Below the pieces are notes generated by a model. That model ran no database searches. It saw only the letters and a program-made list of their open reading frames with translations, and was not told where the DNA came from. A program made the translations under genes and the position numbers. This document shows positions 17,957 through 27,701 of a DNA stretch of 64,000 bases, in pieces (the first letter of the stretch is position 1; the number at the start of each line of letters is the position of its first letter). The stretch covers positions 1 through 64,000 of the forward strand of contig NZ_JAPEIQ010000004.1 in assembly GCF_026041215.1 (NCBI RefSeq), in the 5' to 3' direction. The DNA comes from Hoyosella sp. YIM 151337. Lineage in GTDB: Bacteria; Actinomycetota; Actinomycetes; Mycobacteriales; Mycobacteriaceae.

Positions 17957-20224
17957 GTGGGCGTGAACTACGCCGAGGATGCTGCACAAGTCACGCTCGT
18001 CGCGCGGCTGAATACGTCCCACATGGATTCGCGGCGCGGCGTTGTCCGCGTTCACCCGGAGGTGCTTTCCGCTCTCGGCTTGCGGGAATGGGACGCAATA
18101 GGGTTGTACGGGACGCGCGCCACAGCCGCCGTCGTGGCACGGTCACCCGAGGGCACGGCACCGCGGGTCGCGCTGCTCGATGACGTGACGCTCTCCAACG
18201 CGGGCATCCGCGAAGACACCACCCTCGTGGTCCATCCCGTGCCAGTGCAGACTGCGCGGCGGCTGGTACTCAGTGGCTCAGCGCTGACCACCACGTCCAT
18301 CGACCCTGCCACGTTGCGCCAAGCTTTGCTCGGAAAAGTGCTCACCGTCGGTGACACCGTTTCCCTGCTCCCCCGCGATCTCGGACCCGGCACCAGCAGT
18401 TCGGCTGCCACTCAAGCGCTGCGGCTTGCCGTCGGTATCACGTGGACCTCGGAACTTCTCACCGTCGTCAGCACCGAGCCCGCGGGTGCCGTGAGTGTGC
18501 AGCCGAATTCGGCGTTGTCTTGGGATTCAACAAGCGCGCCAAGCCCGAAAGGGCTCACGCGCGCGGTGAATACCGCAGGACAGCCAAATTTCAGCAGCCG
18601 CGAAACGCCCGGCCGCCGCAACGACCCGGACCCTGCCGTGCCCGCCCCCCTCGCCGAACGCAAAGCGACACTCTCAGTGGGTGATCTGGTCGGTGTCTCA
18701 GATCAGGTAAGCAAGCTCACCGACTGGCTCAGTCTCGCACTGGACGAGCCGGAACTACTCGCTTCCCTGGGAGCGTCACCCCGGCTCGGAGTGCTTGTCA
18801 CTGGCCCCGCGGGCGCAGGGAAAGCAACCATGGTGCGAGCTGTATGCGCGCAACGGAACCTCGTGGAACTCGATGGACCCGGCACAGGCGCACTCGAAGC
18901 GGGCAGCCGGGCGGAAACCGTTTCACAAGCGATCAATGCCGCCGCGGGTGGCGGAGTGCTCCTCATCACCGAGGTCGACGCGCTGCTTCCGGCTGAACCC
19001 GAACCGGTATCAAGCCTGATTCTCAGCAGACTGCGCCGGGCGATCAGTGACGACCAAGTTGTCCTCATTGTCACCACCGCGCACCCGGATGCAGTGGACC
19101 GCCGTGTCCGGGGTCAAGACTTGTGTGACCGCGAACTGACCGTCGCGCTCCCGGGCAGCGCAACGCGGCGGGCACTGCTCGACCACCTGTTGCGCGATGT
19201 GCCCACATCTGAGCTGGACCTCGAAGCGGTCGCCTTGCGCACACCCGGCTTCGTCGCTGCCGACCTCATGGCCCTGCGGCGTGAAGCCGCACTGCGCGCG
19301 GCGTCTCGCGCCAGCAAGGACAGTACCGAAGCGATGATCGAACAGCGCGATCTCCTTGGGGCACTTGAAGTAATTCGGCCGCTCTCTCGCTCCGGAACCG
19401 AGGAACTCTCGATCGGCGGACTCACCCTCGAGGACGTCGGCGACATGGTGGAGACGAAGCAGGCGCTCACCGAAACTGTGCTCTGGCCCCTTCGGCACCC
19501 CGATACCTTCAAGCGGCTTGGCGTTGACCCACCGCGCGGGGTTCTTCTCTATGGCCCGCCTGGATGCGGCAAAACGTTCGTCGTCCGCGCGCTCGCGAGT
19601 TCCGGACAGTTGAGCGTTCACGCCGTCAAAGGGTCCGAGCTCATGGACAAATGGGTTGGCTCCTCGGAGAAGGCCGTGCGCGACCTCTTTCAGCGTGCCC
19701 GCAACACCGCTCCGTCGCTGGTCTTCCTCGACGAGATCGACGCGCTCGTACCGCGTCGCGGGCAAAGCACGGACTCCGGCGTGGGTGACAAGGTCGTTGC
19801 CGCTCTCCTCACTGAACTCGACGGCGCCGAGCCGCTGCGTGACGTCGTGGTGCTCGGTGCGACTAACCGGCCCGAATTGATCGACCCCGCAGTGCTTCGC
19901 CCGGGGCGCCTCGAACGGCTCGTCTTTGTGCCGCCGCCAGACAGCGAGGCTCGAGCCGCAATCCTCCGCGCTGCGGGAAGCTCCATCCCGCTCGCCGACG
20001 ACGTAGATCTCGATGCACTCGCAGATGAACTCGACGGCTACTCCGCGGCCGACTGCGCCGCCTTGCTGCGCGAATCTGCACTGGCCGCCATGCGGCGCTC
20101 GATGGATGCCACCGACGTCACTGCGGAAGACGTCGCTACCGCGCGAAAAGCTGTCCGGCCCTCGCTCGACCCCGAGCAGGTGTCGAGCATCAAGGCTTTC
20201 GCGGATCGCCGTGCTGCTGAGTGA
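17957..20224 (+). CDS. Cdc48/VAT-like double AAA+ ATPase (Rv0435c homologue)
   Basis: A 755-residue protein: an N-terminal double-psi-barrel-like domain (to about residue 180), a linker, then two AAA modules. In D2 the Walker A is GPPGCGKT (about residue 533), Walker B VFLDEIDALVP (about 590), and the second region of homology ATNRPELIDPAVLRPGRLER is intact. In D1 the Walker A reads GPAGAGKAT (about 283), with Ala where Ser or Thr binds magnesium, and the Walker B is LLITEVD, lacking the Asp-Glu pair, so D1 is probably not hydrolytic. Likely an unfoldase or remodelling machine; substrates unknown. It follows pssA by 26 bases. Confidence 0.88.
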   Translation: MGVNYAEDAAQVTLVARLNTSHMDSRRGVVRVHPEVLSALGLREWDAIGLYGTRATAAVVARSPEGTAPRVALLDDVTLSNAGIREDTTLVVHPVPVQTARRLVLSGSALTTTSIDPATLRQALLGKVLTVGDTVSLLPRDLGPGTSSSAATQALRLAVGITWTSELLTVVSTEPAGAVSVQPNSALSWDSTSAPSPKGLTRAVNTAGQPNFSSRETPGRRNDPDPAVPAPLAERKATLSVGDLVGVSDQVSKLTDWLSLALDEPELLASLGASPRLGVLVTGPAGAGKATMVRAVCAQRNLVELDGPGTGALEAGSRAETVSQAINAAAGGGVLLITEVDALLPAEPEPVSSLILSRLRRAISDDQVVLIVTTAHPDAVDRRVRGQDLCDRELTVALPGSATRRALLDHLLRDVPTSELDLEAVALRTPGFVAADLMALRREAALRAASRASKDSTEAMIEQRDLLGALEVIRPLSRSGTEELSIGGLTLEDVGDMVETKQALTETVLWPLRHPDTFKRLGVDPPRGVLLYGPPGCGKTFVVRALASSGQLSVHAVKGSELMDKWVGSSEKAVRDLFQRARNTAPSLVFLDEIDALVPRRGQSTDSGVGDKVVAALLTELDGAEPLRDVVVLGATNRPELIDPAVLRPGRLERLVFVPPPDSEARAAILRAAGSSIPLADDVDLDALADELDGYSAADCAALLRESALAAMRRSMDATDVTAEDVATARKAVRPSLDPEQVSSIKAFADRRAAE

Positions 20225-20252
20225 TCGCACCGATGGCCCGTATGCTGCGCTG

Positions 20253-21680
20253 ATGCCCGCCGCCCCGCAATCCCAGCACGCGCCACTGCTTCCGCTCACC
20301 GCGCTCACGACGTTTCTCGTGCCCGCCGCAGCGGTGCTGTTGCTCGCAGGTGCTGTGCCGGTGACGGTGCTCACGCCCGCATACGAAGCGGGAGTCACCG
20401 CGCTGGCATATGGCGAGCCAGTGACGGCAGGCCTGGCTGCCGTGGTCGCGGTTGTGACCGCGCGGCTCGGCGGGCGAGTCCACATGACGTGGCTGCTCGC
20501 GCTCACCGGCTTGCTGGTCGCGACGGCGCTGCTCGGGTTCTTCGGAAGTTCCGGATACTCAGGTGCCGTAACGGTGTCGTCGTACCTGGTACTCCGCAGC
20601 ATCATTGCCGTGTGCGCGGGTATCGCGCTGGGCGCAGCGTTCTCGCGTGCCTGGTCGTACGAATCGCCGGTGCCCGCAATCGCAGCCGTGAGCGGGACGG
20701 GGGCCACACTTCTGCTCGCAGAGGCGCTTGCGCGCCCGGCATCGGGACTGTTTCCCGGCGCCTACCTGCTCGGCTCTACGTCTGGGGCGACTCTAGTTAC
20801 CTGGTCTGTGCTCGCGTGCGCGATCTCAGCCGCCATCATGGCGATGATTCTCGATGCTGCCCCGCCCCCAGCGCTCGCGCGCGAGACGATATCCCGGGCA
20901 CGGGCCGGGCTCGCTGGTACTGCGGGCATCGTAGTCATCCTTGCAGCGCTGCAGATCGCCGGAGTAGACGTACTCGCACGCGCAGGACTCTTCTGGCCGC
21001 CTGCGGCCCGATTCGCGGCTGGTGCTGCCGTGATCGCGATCCTCTTCCTCGCTACCTGGTTAGCGGCGATGTGGCTCGGTCTCAACGACAGCCCGTGGTC
21101 TGGAGCACTGCTGCTTGTCGCGACTGCCGTCGCGGCAGCCGCACTGCCAGTTATCCCAGCAGTTCCGCGCATCGGCGCGTGGTGGGTCCTTCTGGTCGTC
21201 GCCATTGTTTTTATCGCTGCCCTCGCGCTCGGCGTGGCTGTACGGCACCGCGGCTATCACGCTGTCAACGGCTTGCTCGCACTCGCTGTCGTGCCGGTAG
21301 TGGGCCTGATAGCCGGCGGCACCGCGATCGGCGTCTTCGTGCAGCTCATTCTCGTCGCACTGGGTGGCGGCTTCGCGCTCGGTGTCTGCTTGCCCGGCGC
21401 AGGCCCCGCCGCGACCCTGCTGGGCTTTGGCGTCATCTTTACGGCACACACCTACAACGCATTGCTCGGCGGGGCGCCGTCGACCGGCGCGGTTCCAGTG
21501 TCGCTGTTCACAGGCAGCGCCAACGAGATTCCGCACTCCTGGTGGGCGGTGATCCCCGAAGGATCCGGAGCGATACTTTCCGTTGCTCTCGTCGGACTAT
21601 GCGGTGTGGGGGTACTCACTTGTGGCTACACCGCATACCGCTTAGCGCGCCGCGGCGGAGGACCTCCCCCTAAGATGTAA
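20253..21680 (+). CDS. polytopic membrane protein of unknown function
   Basis: A 475-residue protein made almost entirely of hydrophobic helices (11 to 12 likely membrane segments) with short loops, ending in an arginine-rich cytoplasmic tail and PPPKM. I do not recognise the family. ATG at 20253 begins just before the first membrane segment; the frame stays open upstream inside the AAA gene, but that part has no membrane or domain character. It lies between the AAA ATPase and the mrp operon, 49 bases before mrpA. Confidence 0.75.
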   Translation: MPAAPQSQHAPLLPLTALTTFLVPAAAVLLLAGAVPVTVLTPAYEAGVTALAYGEPVTAGLAAVVAVVTARLGGRVHMTWLLALTGLLVATALLGFFGSSGYSGAVTVSSYLVLRSIIAVCAGIALGAAFSRAWSYESPVPAIAAVSGTGATLLLAEALARPASGLFPGAYLLGSTSGATLVTWSVLACAISAAIMAMILDAAPPPALARETISRARAGLAGTAGIVVILAALQIAGVDVLARAGLFWPPAARFAAGAAVIAILFLATWLAAMWLGLNDSPWSGALLLVATAVAAAALPVIPAVPRIGAWWVLLVVAIVFIAALALGVAVRHRGYHAVNGLLALAVVPVVGLIAGGTAIGVFVQLILVALGGGFALGVCLPGAGPAATLLGFGVIFTAHTYNALLGGAPSTGAVPVSLFTGSANEIPHSWWAVIPEGSGAILSVALVGLCGVGVLTCGYTAYRLARRGGGPPPKM

Positions 21681-21729
21681 ACGCATCCCGCCCAGGGCGC
21701 TCCTGCCCACGACCCGGACGGAGTGGCCC

Positions 21730-24672
21730 TTGATCGCGGTCCTAGTGGCTCATGCGCTCGCCGCCCTCATCGCGCCGCTGCTCGTCAGGATCCTTGGGCG
21801 AAACGCGTTTCTCCCCCTCGCACTGGTGCCGTTCGGCGGTTTCCTGTGGACGGTCGCTCACTTCAGCGAGCCGCATCGAGTCAGTATCCCCTGGGCGTCT
21901 GAACTCGGCATGGACATCGACCTGTGGTTCGACGGGCTCAGCGCGATCATGTCCTGCATCATCCTGGGCGTCGGCGCGCTTGTGCTTGTGTATTGCGCCC
22001 GGTATTTCCCGCCACATGCAGCGCGGCTTGGGTCATTCGCCGCGTATCTCGTCGCTTTCGCGGGCGCGATGTTCGGGATTGTCACGTCGAACAACACACT
22101 TTTGCTGTTTATCTTCTGGGAAGCGACGACGGTGCTGTCGTTCTTGCTAATCGGATACAAAGCGGAGAAACAGACCAGCCGCCGGGCCGCCACGAAAGCG
22201 CTCCTTGTCACGACGCTGGGCGGGCTCGCCATGCTCGTCGGCCTCATCATCTTCGGACAGATGACCGGCAGCTACCTTTTGACAGACCTTCTCGAGGCAC
22301 CGCCCCAGGGGTGGCTCGCCGATGTGGCGCTCGTCCTCATCATCGTCGGAGCGCTGAGCAAATCAGCGATCGTTCCGCTGCACTTCTGGCTGCCCGCAGC
22401 GATGGCCGCGCCCACCCCCGTCAGCGCATACCTGCATGCGGCGGCGATGGTGAAGGCGGGAGTCTTCCTCGTCGCCCGCCTCTCCCCTGCGTTCGCTGAC
22501 GCATCCCCGTGGCGCTTGGTCATCATCACGCTCGGGGCGCTGTCGATGGTGCTCGCCGGCTGGCGCGCCCTGCGCGAGTTCGATCTGAAGCTGATCCTTG
22601 CGTTCGGCACCGTGAGCCAACTCGGATTTTTGATGGTGCTGGTCGGTATCGGAACGCGGCATGCCGCGCTCGCCGGTATCGGGCTTGTGGTCGCGCACGC
22701 CCTGTTCAAGGGCACCCTGTTCCTCGTCGTCGGCATCATCGACCGGGCCACCGGAACCCGCGACGTCCGGAAACTATGGTGCCTCGGACAGCGAGCTCCC
22801 GTGCTCGCGCTCATTTCAATCGCCGCAGCAGCGAGCATGGCTGGCCTGCCGCCGTTTCTCGGCTTCTACGGAAAGGAAACCGCGTTCACCGCGCTTTCCG
22901 AAGCTGACGGGCCGTTTCCAGGCTGGCAACTCGCCACACTGATCGCGGTCGTTGTCGGTTCGGTATTCACCGTGGCCTACACGCTGCGTTTCGTATCCGG
23001 TGCTTTCGCCCGCAAAGGACACTCTGCTCCAAGCCTTGCCGTGGAGTCGATGAAGCCACCAGGCCCGCTTTTTCTCGCGTCACCCGCAGTGCTGTCTGTT
23101 GGCGGACTGGCCGCCGGATTTCTGACCGTGCCACTCGTCGACGCGATGCTGCCGTACGTGGACCTGTTCCCCGTTGGCGTCGAAGGAGACCATCCGCACC
23201 TGGGCGGTTCCACACTGGCCCTCGGCCTCAGTGCCTTCGCGGTCATCGCTGGCTTCGTCGTTTTCTTCGCGCACCGGCGGGTGACGAAGTTGCGGTTCGC
23301 CACACCGCCGCTGGGAAATGCGGACCGTGTGTACGACGCGACGCTGCGATTCACCGATGTACTGGCGCAACGGGTCACCAGCCTGACGCAGCGCGGATCG
23401 CTGCCATTCACGCAGGCTGTCATCCTTGCGACCCTCATCGCGCTGCCGTCGACGGCACTCCTGCTGTGGCCCGATTGGCCATCGCTGCCAAACGGCGCGC
23501 CGAACTCGATGCTGCAGCTTTCCATCGGTCTCGTCATGGTCGCGGCGGCCCTCGGCGCCACGGTGCTCCGCAACCGGCTGACGATCGTTTTACTGATCGG
23601 CATCACCGGGTACGGCACCGCCGTTGTTTTCGCACTGCACGGTGCTCCCGATCTCGCGCTGACACAGGTGGTCGTCGAAACGCTCACCCTCGTCATTTTC
23701 ATACTCCTGCTGCGCAAGCTGCCGGCTGAGCCGGTGCCGCACCGGCCTATGGGGCACCGCGCGGTTCGTGCGGCCCTCGGATTCGGCGCAGGCGTCATCG
23801 TCGTCACCGTGGGAATGTTCGCGGTGAGCGCCCGCGCCGCACAGCCGGTTTCAGCTTTCCTCCCCGACCTCGCGTACACACAGGGGCATGGCGCAAACGT
23901 GGTGAACGTTGTCCTCGTGGACATTCGGGCGTGGGATACGCTCGGTGAGATCAGTGTTCTGCTCGTGGCCGCGACTGGTGTCGCGAGCCTGATCTTCAGA
24001 CACCGCCGTTACGGCAACACGCCACGGGTTGCTGACGCGCCGCCACCTCTCCCCCAGCCGGCCACCGTGGCAGTAGCCGCGGCACTCCGCGATGCAGACA
24101 GGACAGGCGAGGCCGGGTCCGGGCCAGTTGAGGCTGCGGAGCGGGAGATGGCTCCGATGCCGACACGCCGCCACCTCGAGTACACAGAAATCGTGTGGCT
24201 GCGCGGCAGCGAGCTCCGTAACCCGCGCAACCGGTCGTTCATCCTCGAAGTCACCACCCGTCTGCTCTTCCCGGCGATGATGGTGCTCTCGCTGTATTTC
24301 CTGTTCGCCGGCCACAACGCACCAGGTGGCGGGTTTGCAGGCGGGCTCGTTGCCGGATTGGCCCTGGTCCTTCGTTACCTCGCCGGCGGACGCTACGAGC
24401 TGGGTGAATCCGTCCGCGTGGACGCTGGAAAGATTCTGGGTCTCGGGCTTGCGCTCGCGGCCGGTACCGCGCTGTTCTCGATCCTGCTGGGTGCGCCTGC
24501 GCTGTCGTCTTCCACGATGTATTTCAGCCTGCCGCTGTTCGGGGAGGTCAAGCTAGTCACCGCCCTTATCTTCGACATCGGCGTGTACTTCCTGGTGATT
24601 GGGCTCGTCGTCGACGTCCTGCGCAGCCTTGGCGCCCGCCTCGACTCACAGATTGAGGTGACCCACCAGTGA
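21730..24672 (+). CDS. mrpA: Mrp antiporter subunit A with fused MrpB
   Basis: Largest subunit of the multisubunit Na+(K+)/H+ antiporter, 980 residues. The N-terminal part is the NuoL-like proton channel domain with the conserved WEATTVLSFLLIGYK segment (Glu), SKSAIVPLHFWLP (Lys) and AHALFKGTLFLVVG (Lys). The C-terminal 150 residues from about LEYTEIVWLRG onward are a complete MrpB domain, as in many actinobacterial Mrp loci where A and B are one protein. TTG start at 21730 follows GGACGGAG. First gene of a six-gene operon with 1- to 4-base overlaps. Confidence 0.93.
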   Translation: MIAVLVAHALAALIAPLLVRILGRNAFLPLALVPFGGFLWTVAHFSEPHRVSIPWASELGMDIDLWFDGLSAIMSCIILGVGALVLVYCARYFPPHAARLGSFAAYLVAFAGAMFGIVTSNNTLLLFIFWEATTVLSFLLIGYKAEKQTSRRAATKALLVTTLGGLAMLVGLIIFGQMTGSYLLTDLLEAPPQGWLADVALVLIIVGALSKSAIVPLHFWLPAAMAAPTPVSAYLHAAAMVKAGVFLVARLSPAFADASPWRLVIITLGALSMVLAGWRALREFDLKLILAFGTVSQLGFLMVLVGIGTRHAALAGIGLVVAHALFKGTLFLVVGIIDRATGTRDVRKLWCLGQRAPVLALISIAAAASMAGLPPFLGFYGKETAFTALSEADGPFPGWQLATLIAVVVGSVFTVAYTLRFVSGAFARKGHSAPSLAVESMKPPGPLFLASPAVLSVGGLAAGFLTVPLVDAMLPYVDLFPVGVEGDHPHLGGSTLALGLSAFAVIAGFVVFFAHRRVTKLRFATPPLGNADRVYDATLRFTDVLAQRVTSLTQRGSLPFTQAVILATLIALPSTALLLWPDWPSLPNGAPNSMLQLSIGLVMVAAALGATVLRNRLTIVLLIGITGYGTAVVFALHGAPDLALTQVVVETLTLVIFILLLRKLPAEPVPHRPMGHRAVRAALGFGAGVIVVTVGMFAVSARAAQPVSAFLPDLAYTQGHGANVVNVVLVDIRAWDTLGEISVLLVAATGVASLIFRHRRYGNTPRVADAPPPLPQPATVAVAAALRDADRTGEAGSGPVEAAEREMAPMPTRRHLEYTEIVWLRGSELRNPRNRSFILEVTTRLLFPAMMVLSLYFLFAGHNAPGGGFAGGLVAGLALVLRYLAGGRYELGESVRVDAGKILGLGLALAAGTALFSILLGAPALSSSTMYFSLPLFGEVKLVTALIFDIGVYFLVIGLVVDVLRSLGARLDSQIEVTHQ

Positions 24673-25208
24673 CCGTCACCGAAACCGTGGCCGGCGAAAC
24701 GCTCACTACCAGCTTCGAAATCCTGGTCGTGGTGGGGATTCTCGTCGCGTGCGGCGTCTACCTGGTTCTCGAGCGCACTATCCTGAAAATGCTGCTCGGG
24801 CTCCTGCTCCTCACGAATGCGGTAAATCTCCTCATCATCACAATGGGCGGACTCTCCGGCGCGCCTCCGATCATCGGACGGCAGCCGAACGGGAGCACGG
24901 AGATGGCCGACCCATTAGTTCAAGCGCTGATCCTCACCGCGATCGTAATCGGGATGGGTCTCGCGGCATTCGTCATCGCCCTGATTTACCGGTCGTTCAC
25001 CCTCCAGACCGTCGACGACGTCGAGGACGACACCGAAGACGTTCACGTCGCTCACCGCACCCGCATTGAGGCGCCGGACTACGAGCCTGAAGCCACAGTG
25101 CCCGAGTCTGCGGACGATCCACTTGGACCTCCGGTCGACGGCTCCGACTCCGACTTCGACGAATCGGAACGCTCCGACGACGGTGACAGCGAGAGAGGCG
25201 GCCGCTGA
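24669..25208 (+). CDS. mrpC: Mrp antiporter subunit C
   Basis: A 179-residue NuoK-like subunit. Three membrane helices are seen in residues 15-115, with the conserved LLGLLLLTNAVNLLIITMGG region. The last 65 residues form an unusually long acidic tail rich in Asp, Glu and Ser, with few equivalents in the roughly 115-residue Bacillus MrpC. The start overlaps mrpA by 4 bases and the stop overlaps mrpD by 1 base. Confidence 0.92.
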   Translation: MTVTETVAGETLTTSFEILVVVGILVACGVYLVLERTILKMLLGLLLLTNAVNLLIITMGGLSGAPPIIGRQPNGSTEMADPLVQALILTAIVIGMGLAAFVIALIYRSFTLQTVDDVEDDTEDVHVAHRTRIEAPDYEPEATVPESADDPLGPPVDGSDSDFDESERSDDGDSERGGR

Positions 25209-26866
25209 TGCTGAATTTTTTGGGACCGTCCGCCGCGGAAGCACTCATTCCGCTGCCCGTGCTTCTCCCCCTGCTTGGCGCAGCGGCGACGCTGTTCTTC
25301 AGCCGCCACTATCGTGTGCAGCGGTACATCGCGCTCGCTGTGATCGGGTCCGTCTTTGTCGTGGCAACGATGCTGATGTATCTCACCGACGAATACGGCA
25401 CCCACGTCGTTCAGGTCGGCGGGTGGGGCGCACCGGTTGGGATTTCACTGGTCGCTGACCGTCTATCCGCACTCATGCTGATGATTTCCGCGGCGATGCT
25501 GCTCGCCGTTCTTATCTACTCAGTCGGCCAGGGTATTCGCGACGGCCACCACCAGCAGCCAGTATCGATCTTCGCGCCCACTTATCTCGTCCTGACCGCA
25601 GGAATTTGCAACGCCTTCCTCGCGGGCGACCTCTTCAACCTGTATGTGGGCTTCGAGATTCTGCTCGCCGCAAGCTTCGTGCTGCTGACAATTGGCGTCA
25701 GCAAGGAGCGCGTCCGCGCAGGCATCACCTACGTGCTGGTGTCGATGGTGTCATCAATTGTTTTCCTCGTCGGCATCGCGTTCGCATATGCCGCGACCGG
25801 CACACTGAACCTCGCGCATATGGCTCTGCGCATGCAAGAGGTTCCGGAAGGGACGCGCAGCGCAATCTTCGCTGTTCTGCTCGTCGCGTTCGGCGTCAAA
25901 GCCGCTGTTTTCCCGTTGTACGGGTGGCTGCCCGACTCATATCCCACGGCCCCGGCCCCGGTTACCGCGGTGTTCGCCGGTTTGCTGACGAAGGTGGGCG
26001 TGTACGCGATCATTCGCACGCACACGCTGGTCTTCCCGAGCGGGCTTCTTAATGACGTCTTGCTGGTGGCTGCGCTGCTGACGATGGTCATCGGGATCTT
26101 GGGCGCCATAGCCCAATCGGATATCAAGCGGCTGCTGTCGTTCACACTCGTCAGTCACATCGGCTACATGGTCTTCGGCATTGCTCTGTCGTCGAACCTG
26201 GGCCTCGCTGGCGCGATCTTCTATGCGGTGCACCACATCATCGTCCAAACCACACTGTTCCTTGTCGTCGGGTTGATCGAGCGACAAGCAGGCTCATCAT
26301 CGCTGCGCAGGCTGGGTGGGCTCGCGAAAGCCAGTCCGCTGCTTGCGCTCATCTTCTTCATTCCCGCGCTCAACCTCGGCGGGATACCGCCCTTCAGCGG
26401 ATTCATCGGGAAGGTGGCGCTAGTCCAGGCTGGTGTTGACGATGCGGGTGTCCTCGCCTGGGTGCTTGTTTTTGGCAGTATCGCGACAAGCTTGCTCACC
26501 CTGTACGTCGTTGCTCGCATTTGGACAAAAGCGTTCTGGCGTGACCGCGCAGACGCACCGGAAGGACATCTGGTTGCCTCCCGTCCAACCGCACTCGTCG
26601 ACGACGCGTTCGACGTGCCCTACGGCGAGCGTGCCGATGTCGGGCGCATGCCCGCCCTGATGGTTGCACCGACTGCGGGCCTCGCGATCTTGGGGATTTC
26701 GCTGACGCTCCTCGCAGGCCCGTTCTTCGCATATGCGAACCGCGCTGCCGAGGCACTGCGCGAGCGCACTGACTACGTCACAACTGTCCTCGACGCGGAT
26801 CCCGAGGTACTTCACGGCCCAGCCGAGAGAATAAGCGGCACGACTCCAGCCGGAGGTGAGCGATGA
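25208..26866 (+). CDS. mrpD: Mrp antiporter subunit D
   Basis: A 552-residue NuoM/N-like proton-translocating subunit with about 14 membrane helices. Conserved features are LYVGFEILLAASFVLLTIG (Glu), FGVKAAVFPLYGWLPDSYPT with the key Lys, and YAVHHIIVQTTLFLVVGLIE. Together with MrpA it forms the ion path. Short hydrophilic loops near residue 460 and at the C-terminus carry many acidic residues. Overlaps mrpE by 4 bases. Confidence 0.93.
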   Translation: MLNFLGPSAAEALIPLPVLLPLLGAAATLFFSRHYRVQRYIALAVIGSVFVVATMLMYLTDEYGTHVVQVGGWGAPVGISLVADRLSALMLMISAAMLLAVLIYSVGQGIRDGHHQQPVSIFAPTYLVLTAGICNAFLAGDLFNLYVGFEILLAASFVLLTIGVSKERVRAGITYVLVSMVSSIVFLVGIAFAYAATGTLNLAHMALRMQEVPEGTRSAIFAVLLVAFGVKAAVFPLYGWLPDSYPTAPAPVTAVFAGLLTKVGVYAIIRTHTLVFPSGLLNDVLLVAALLTMVIGILGAIAQSDIKRLLSFTLVSHIGYMVFGIALSSNLGLAGAIFYAVHHIIVQTTLFLVVGLIERQAGSSSLRRLGGLAKASPLLALIFFIPALNLGGIPPFSGFIGKVALVQAGVDDAGVLAWVLVFGSIATSLLTLYVVARIWTKAFWRDRADAPEGHLVASRPTALVDDAFDVPYGERADVGRMPALMVAPTAGLAILGISLTLLAGPFFAYANRAAEALRERTDYVTTVLDADPEVLHGPAERISGTTPAGGER

Positions 26867-27414
26867 TCCGGGCGGTACTGCTGCGCGCGTTCGGCGTTAT
26901 GTGGCTAGCGGGTATTTGGGTGCTGCTGTGGGGGACCTTGTCCGTCGGCAACGTGCTCTCCGGAATCCTGGTCGGGCTTGCCGTGGTGTACCTGCTGCCG
27001 CTGCCGCGGATCCCTATTGGCGGGCGGCTGCATCCGTTCTCGTTCATCATGCTCAATCTTGTGATCGCGGCGATGCTCGTTCGCGCCACGCTCCAAGTCA
27101 CGTGGATTACGATCCGTCCAGGGCCGCCGCCCCGCAGCGCCGTTCTGAAACGGCGCCTGGATGTCCGGTCCGACCTGGTTCTCACGCTGATGGTCGATGC
27201 GCTCAGTCTCATCCCAGGCAGTCTCGTCTTGCAAATCGACAAGGCGCAGCGTGTCGTGTTCGTCCACGTCATCGACATCACCGACAAACGCGCAATCGCG
27301 AAGTTTCACAAAGACACCGACCGGCTCGAACGCTGGTTCGTGAGAGCGTTCGAGCGGCGCGACGAGTGGCGGGACATCACCTCCAACGCATCATTGGGGC
27401 GGGCCGAGCGATGA
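26863..27414 (+). CDS. mrpE: Mrp antiporter subunit E
   Basis: A 183-residue subunit with two or three N-terminal membrane helices and a cytoplasmic domain carrying the MrpE signature TLMVDALSLIPGSLVLQID. It is needed for complex stability in model antiporters. The ATG overlaps mrpD and the stop overlaps mrpF by 4 bases (ATGA). Confidence 0.92.
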   Translation: MIRAVLLRAFGVMWLAGIWVLLWGTLSVGNVLSGILVGLAVVYLLPLPRIPIGGRLHPFSFIMLNLVIAAMLVRATLQVTWITIRPGPPPRSAVLKRRLDVRSDLVLTLMVDALSLIPGSLVLQIDKAQRVVFVHVIDITDKRAIAKFHKDTDRLERWFVRAFERRDEWRDITSNASLGRAER

Positions 27415-27701
27415 CACTGATGAACGTTGTCTATCTGGTGTGCGCAATCATGCTCGTCACGGCGAGTCTTGTGACCACTTACCGATTGGTAGCAGGCCCC
27501 AACTCGCTGGACCGCCTCGTTGCCGTCGACATGCTCGTCGCGCTGTCGCTGTGCGGACTCGCGGTGTGGGCAGCGTACTCTCGCGACACGACCGTAGTGT
27601 CCGCCGTCGTCGCGCTAGCGCTCCTTGGTTTCATCGGGTCGATTGCCGTCACGCGGTACCGCGTCCCCGACGACCGGCTAACGGGCGAGGCTGACTCATG
27701 A
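27411..27701 (+). CDS. mrpF: Mrp antiporter subunit F
   Basis: A 96-residue protein with three membrane helices and the MrpF pattern YRLVAGPNSLDRLVAVDMLV, containing the conserved D-R-x-x-A-x-D. ATG at 27411 is required by length and by the 4-base overlap with mrpE; the frame is open far upstream but only as a shadow of mrpE. Overlaps mrpG by 4 bases. Confidence 0.93.
   Translation: MTLMNVVYLVCAIMLVTASLVTTYRLVAGPNSLDRLVAVDMLVALSLCGLAVWAAYSRDTTVVSAVVALALLGFIGSIAVTRYRVPDDRLTGEADS

Noticed and set aside
19010..20707. 565-residue minus-strand open frame
   Set aside because: Antisense to the AAA ATPase and the following membrane protein; no domain or membrane pattern of its own.
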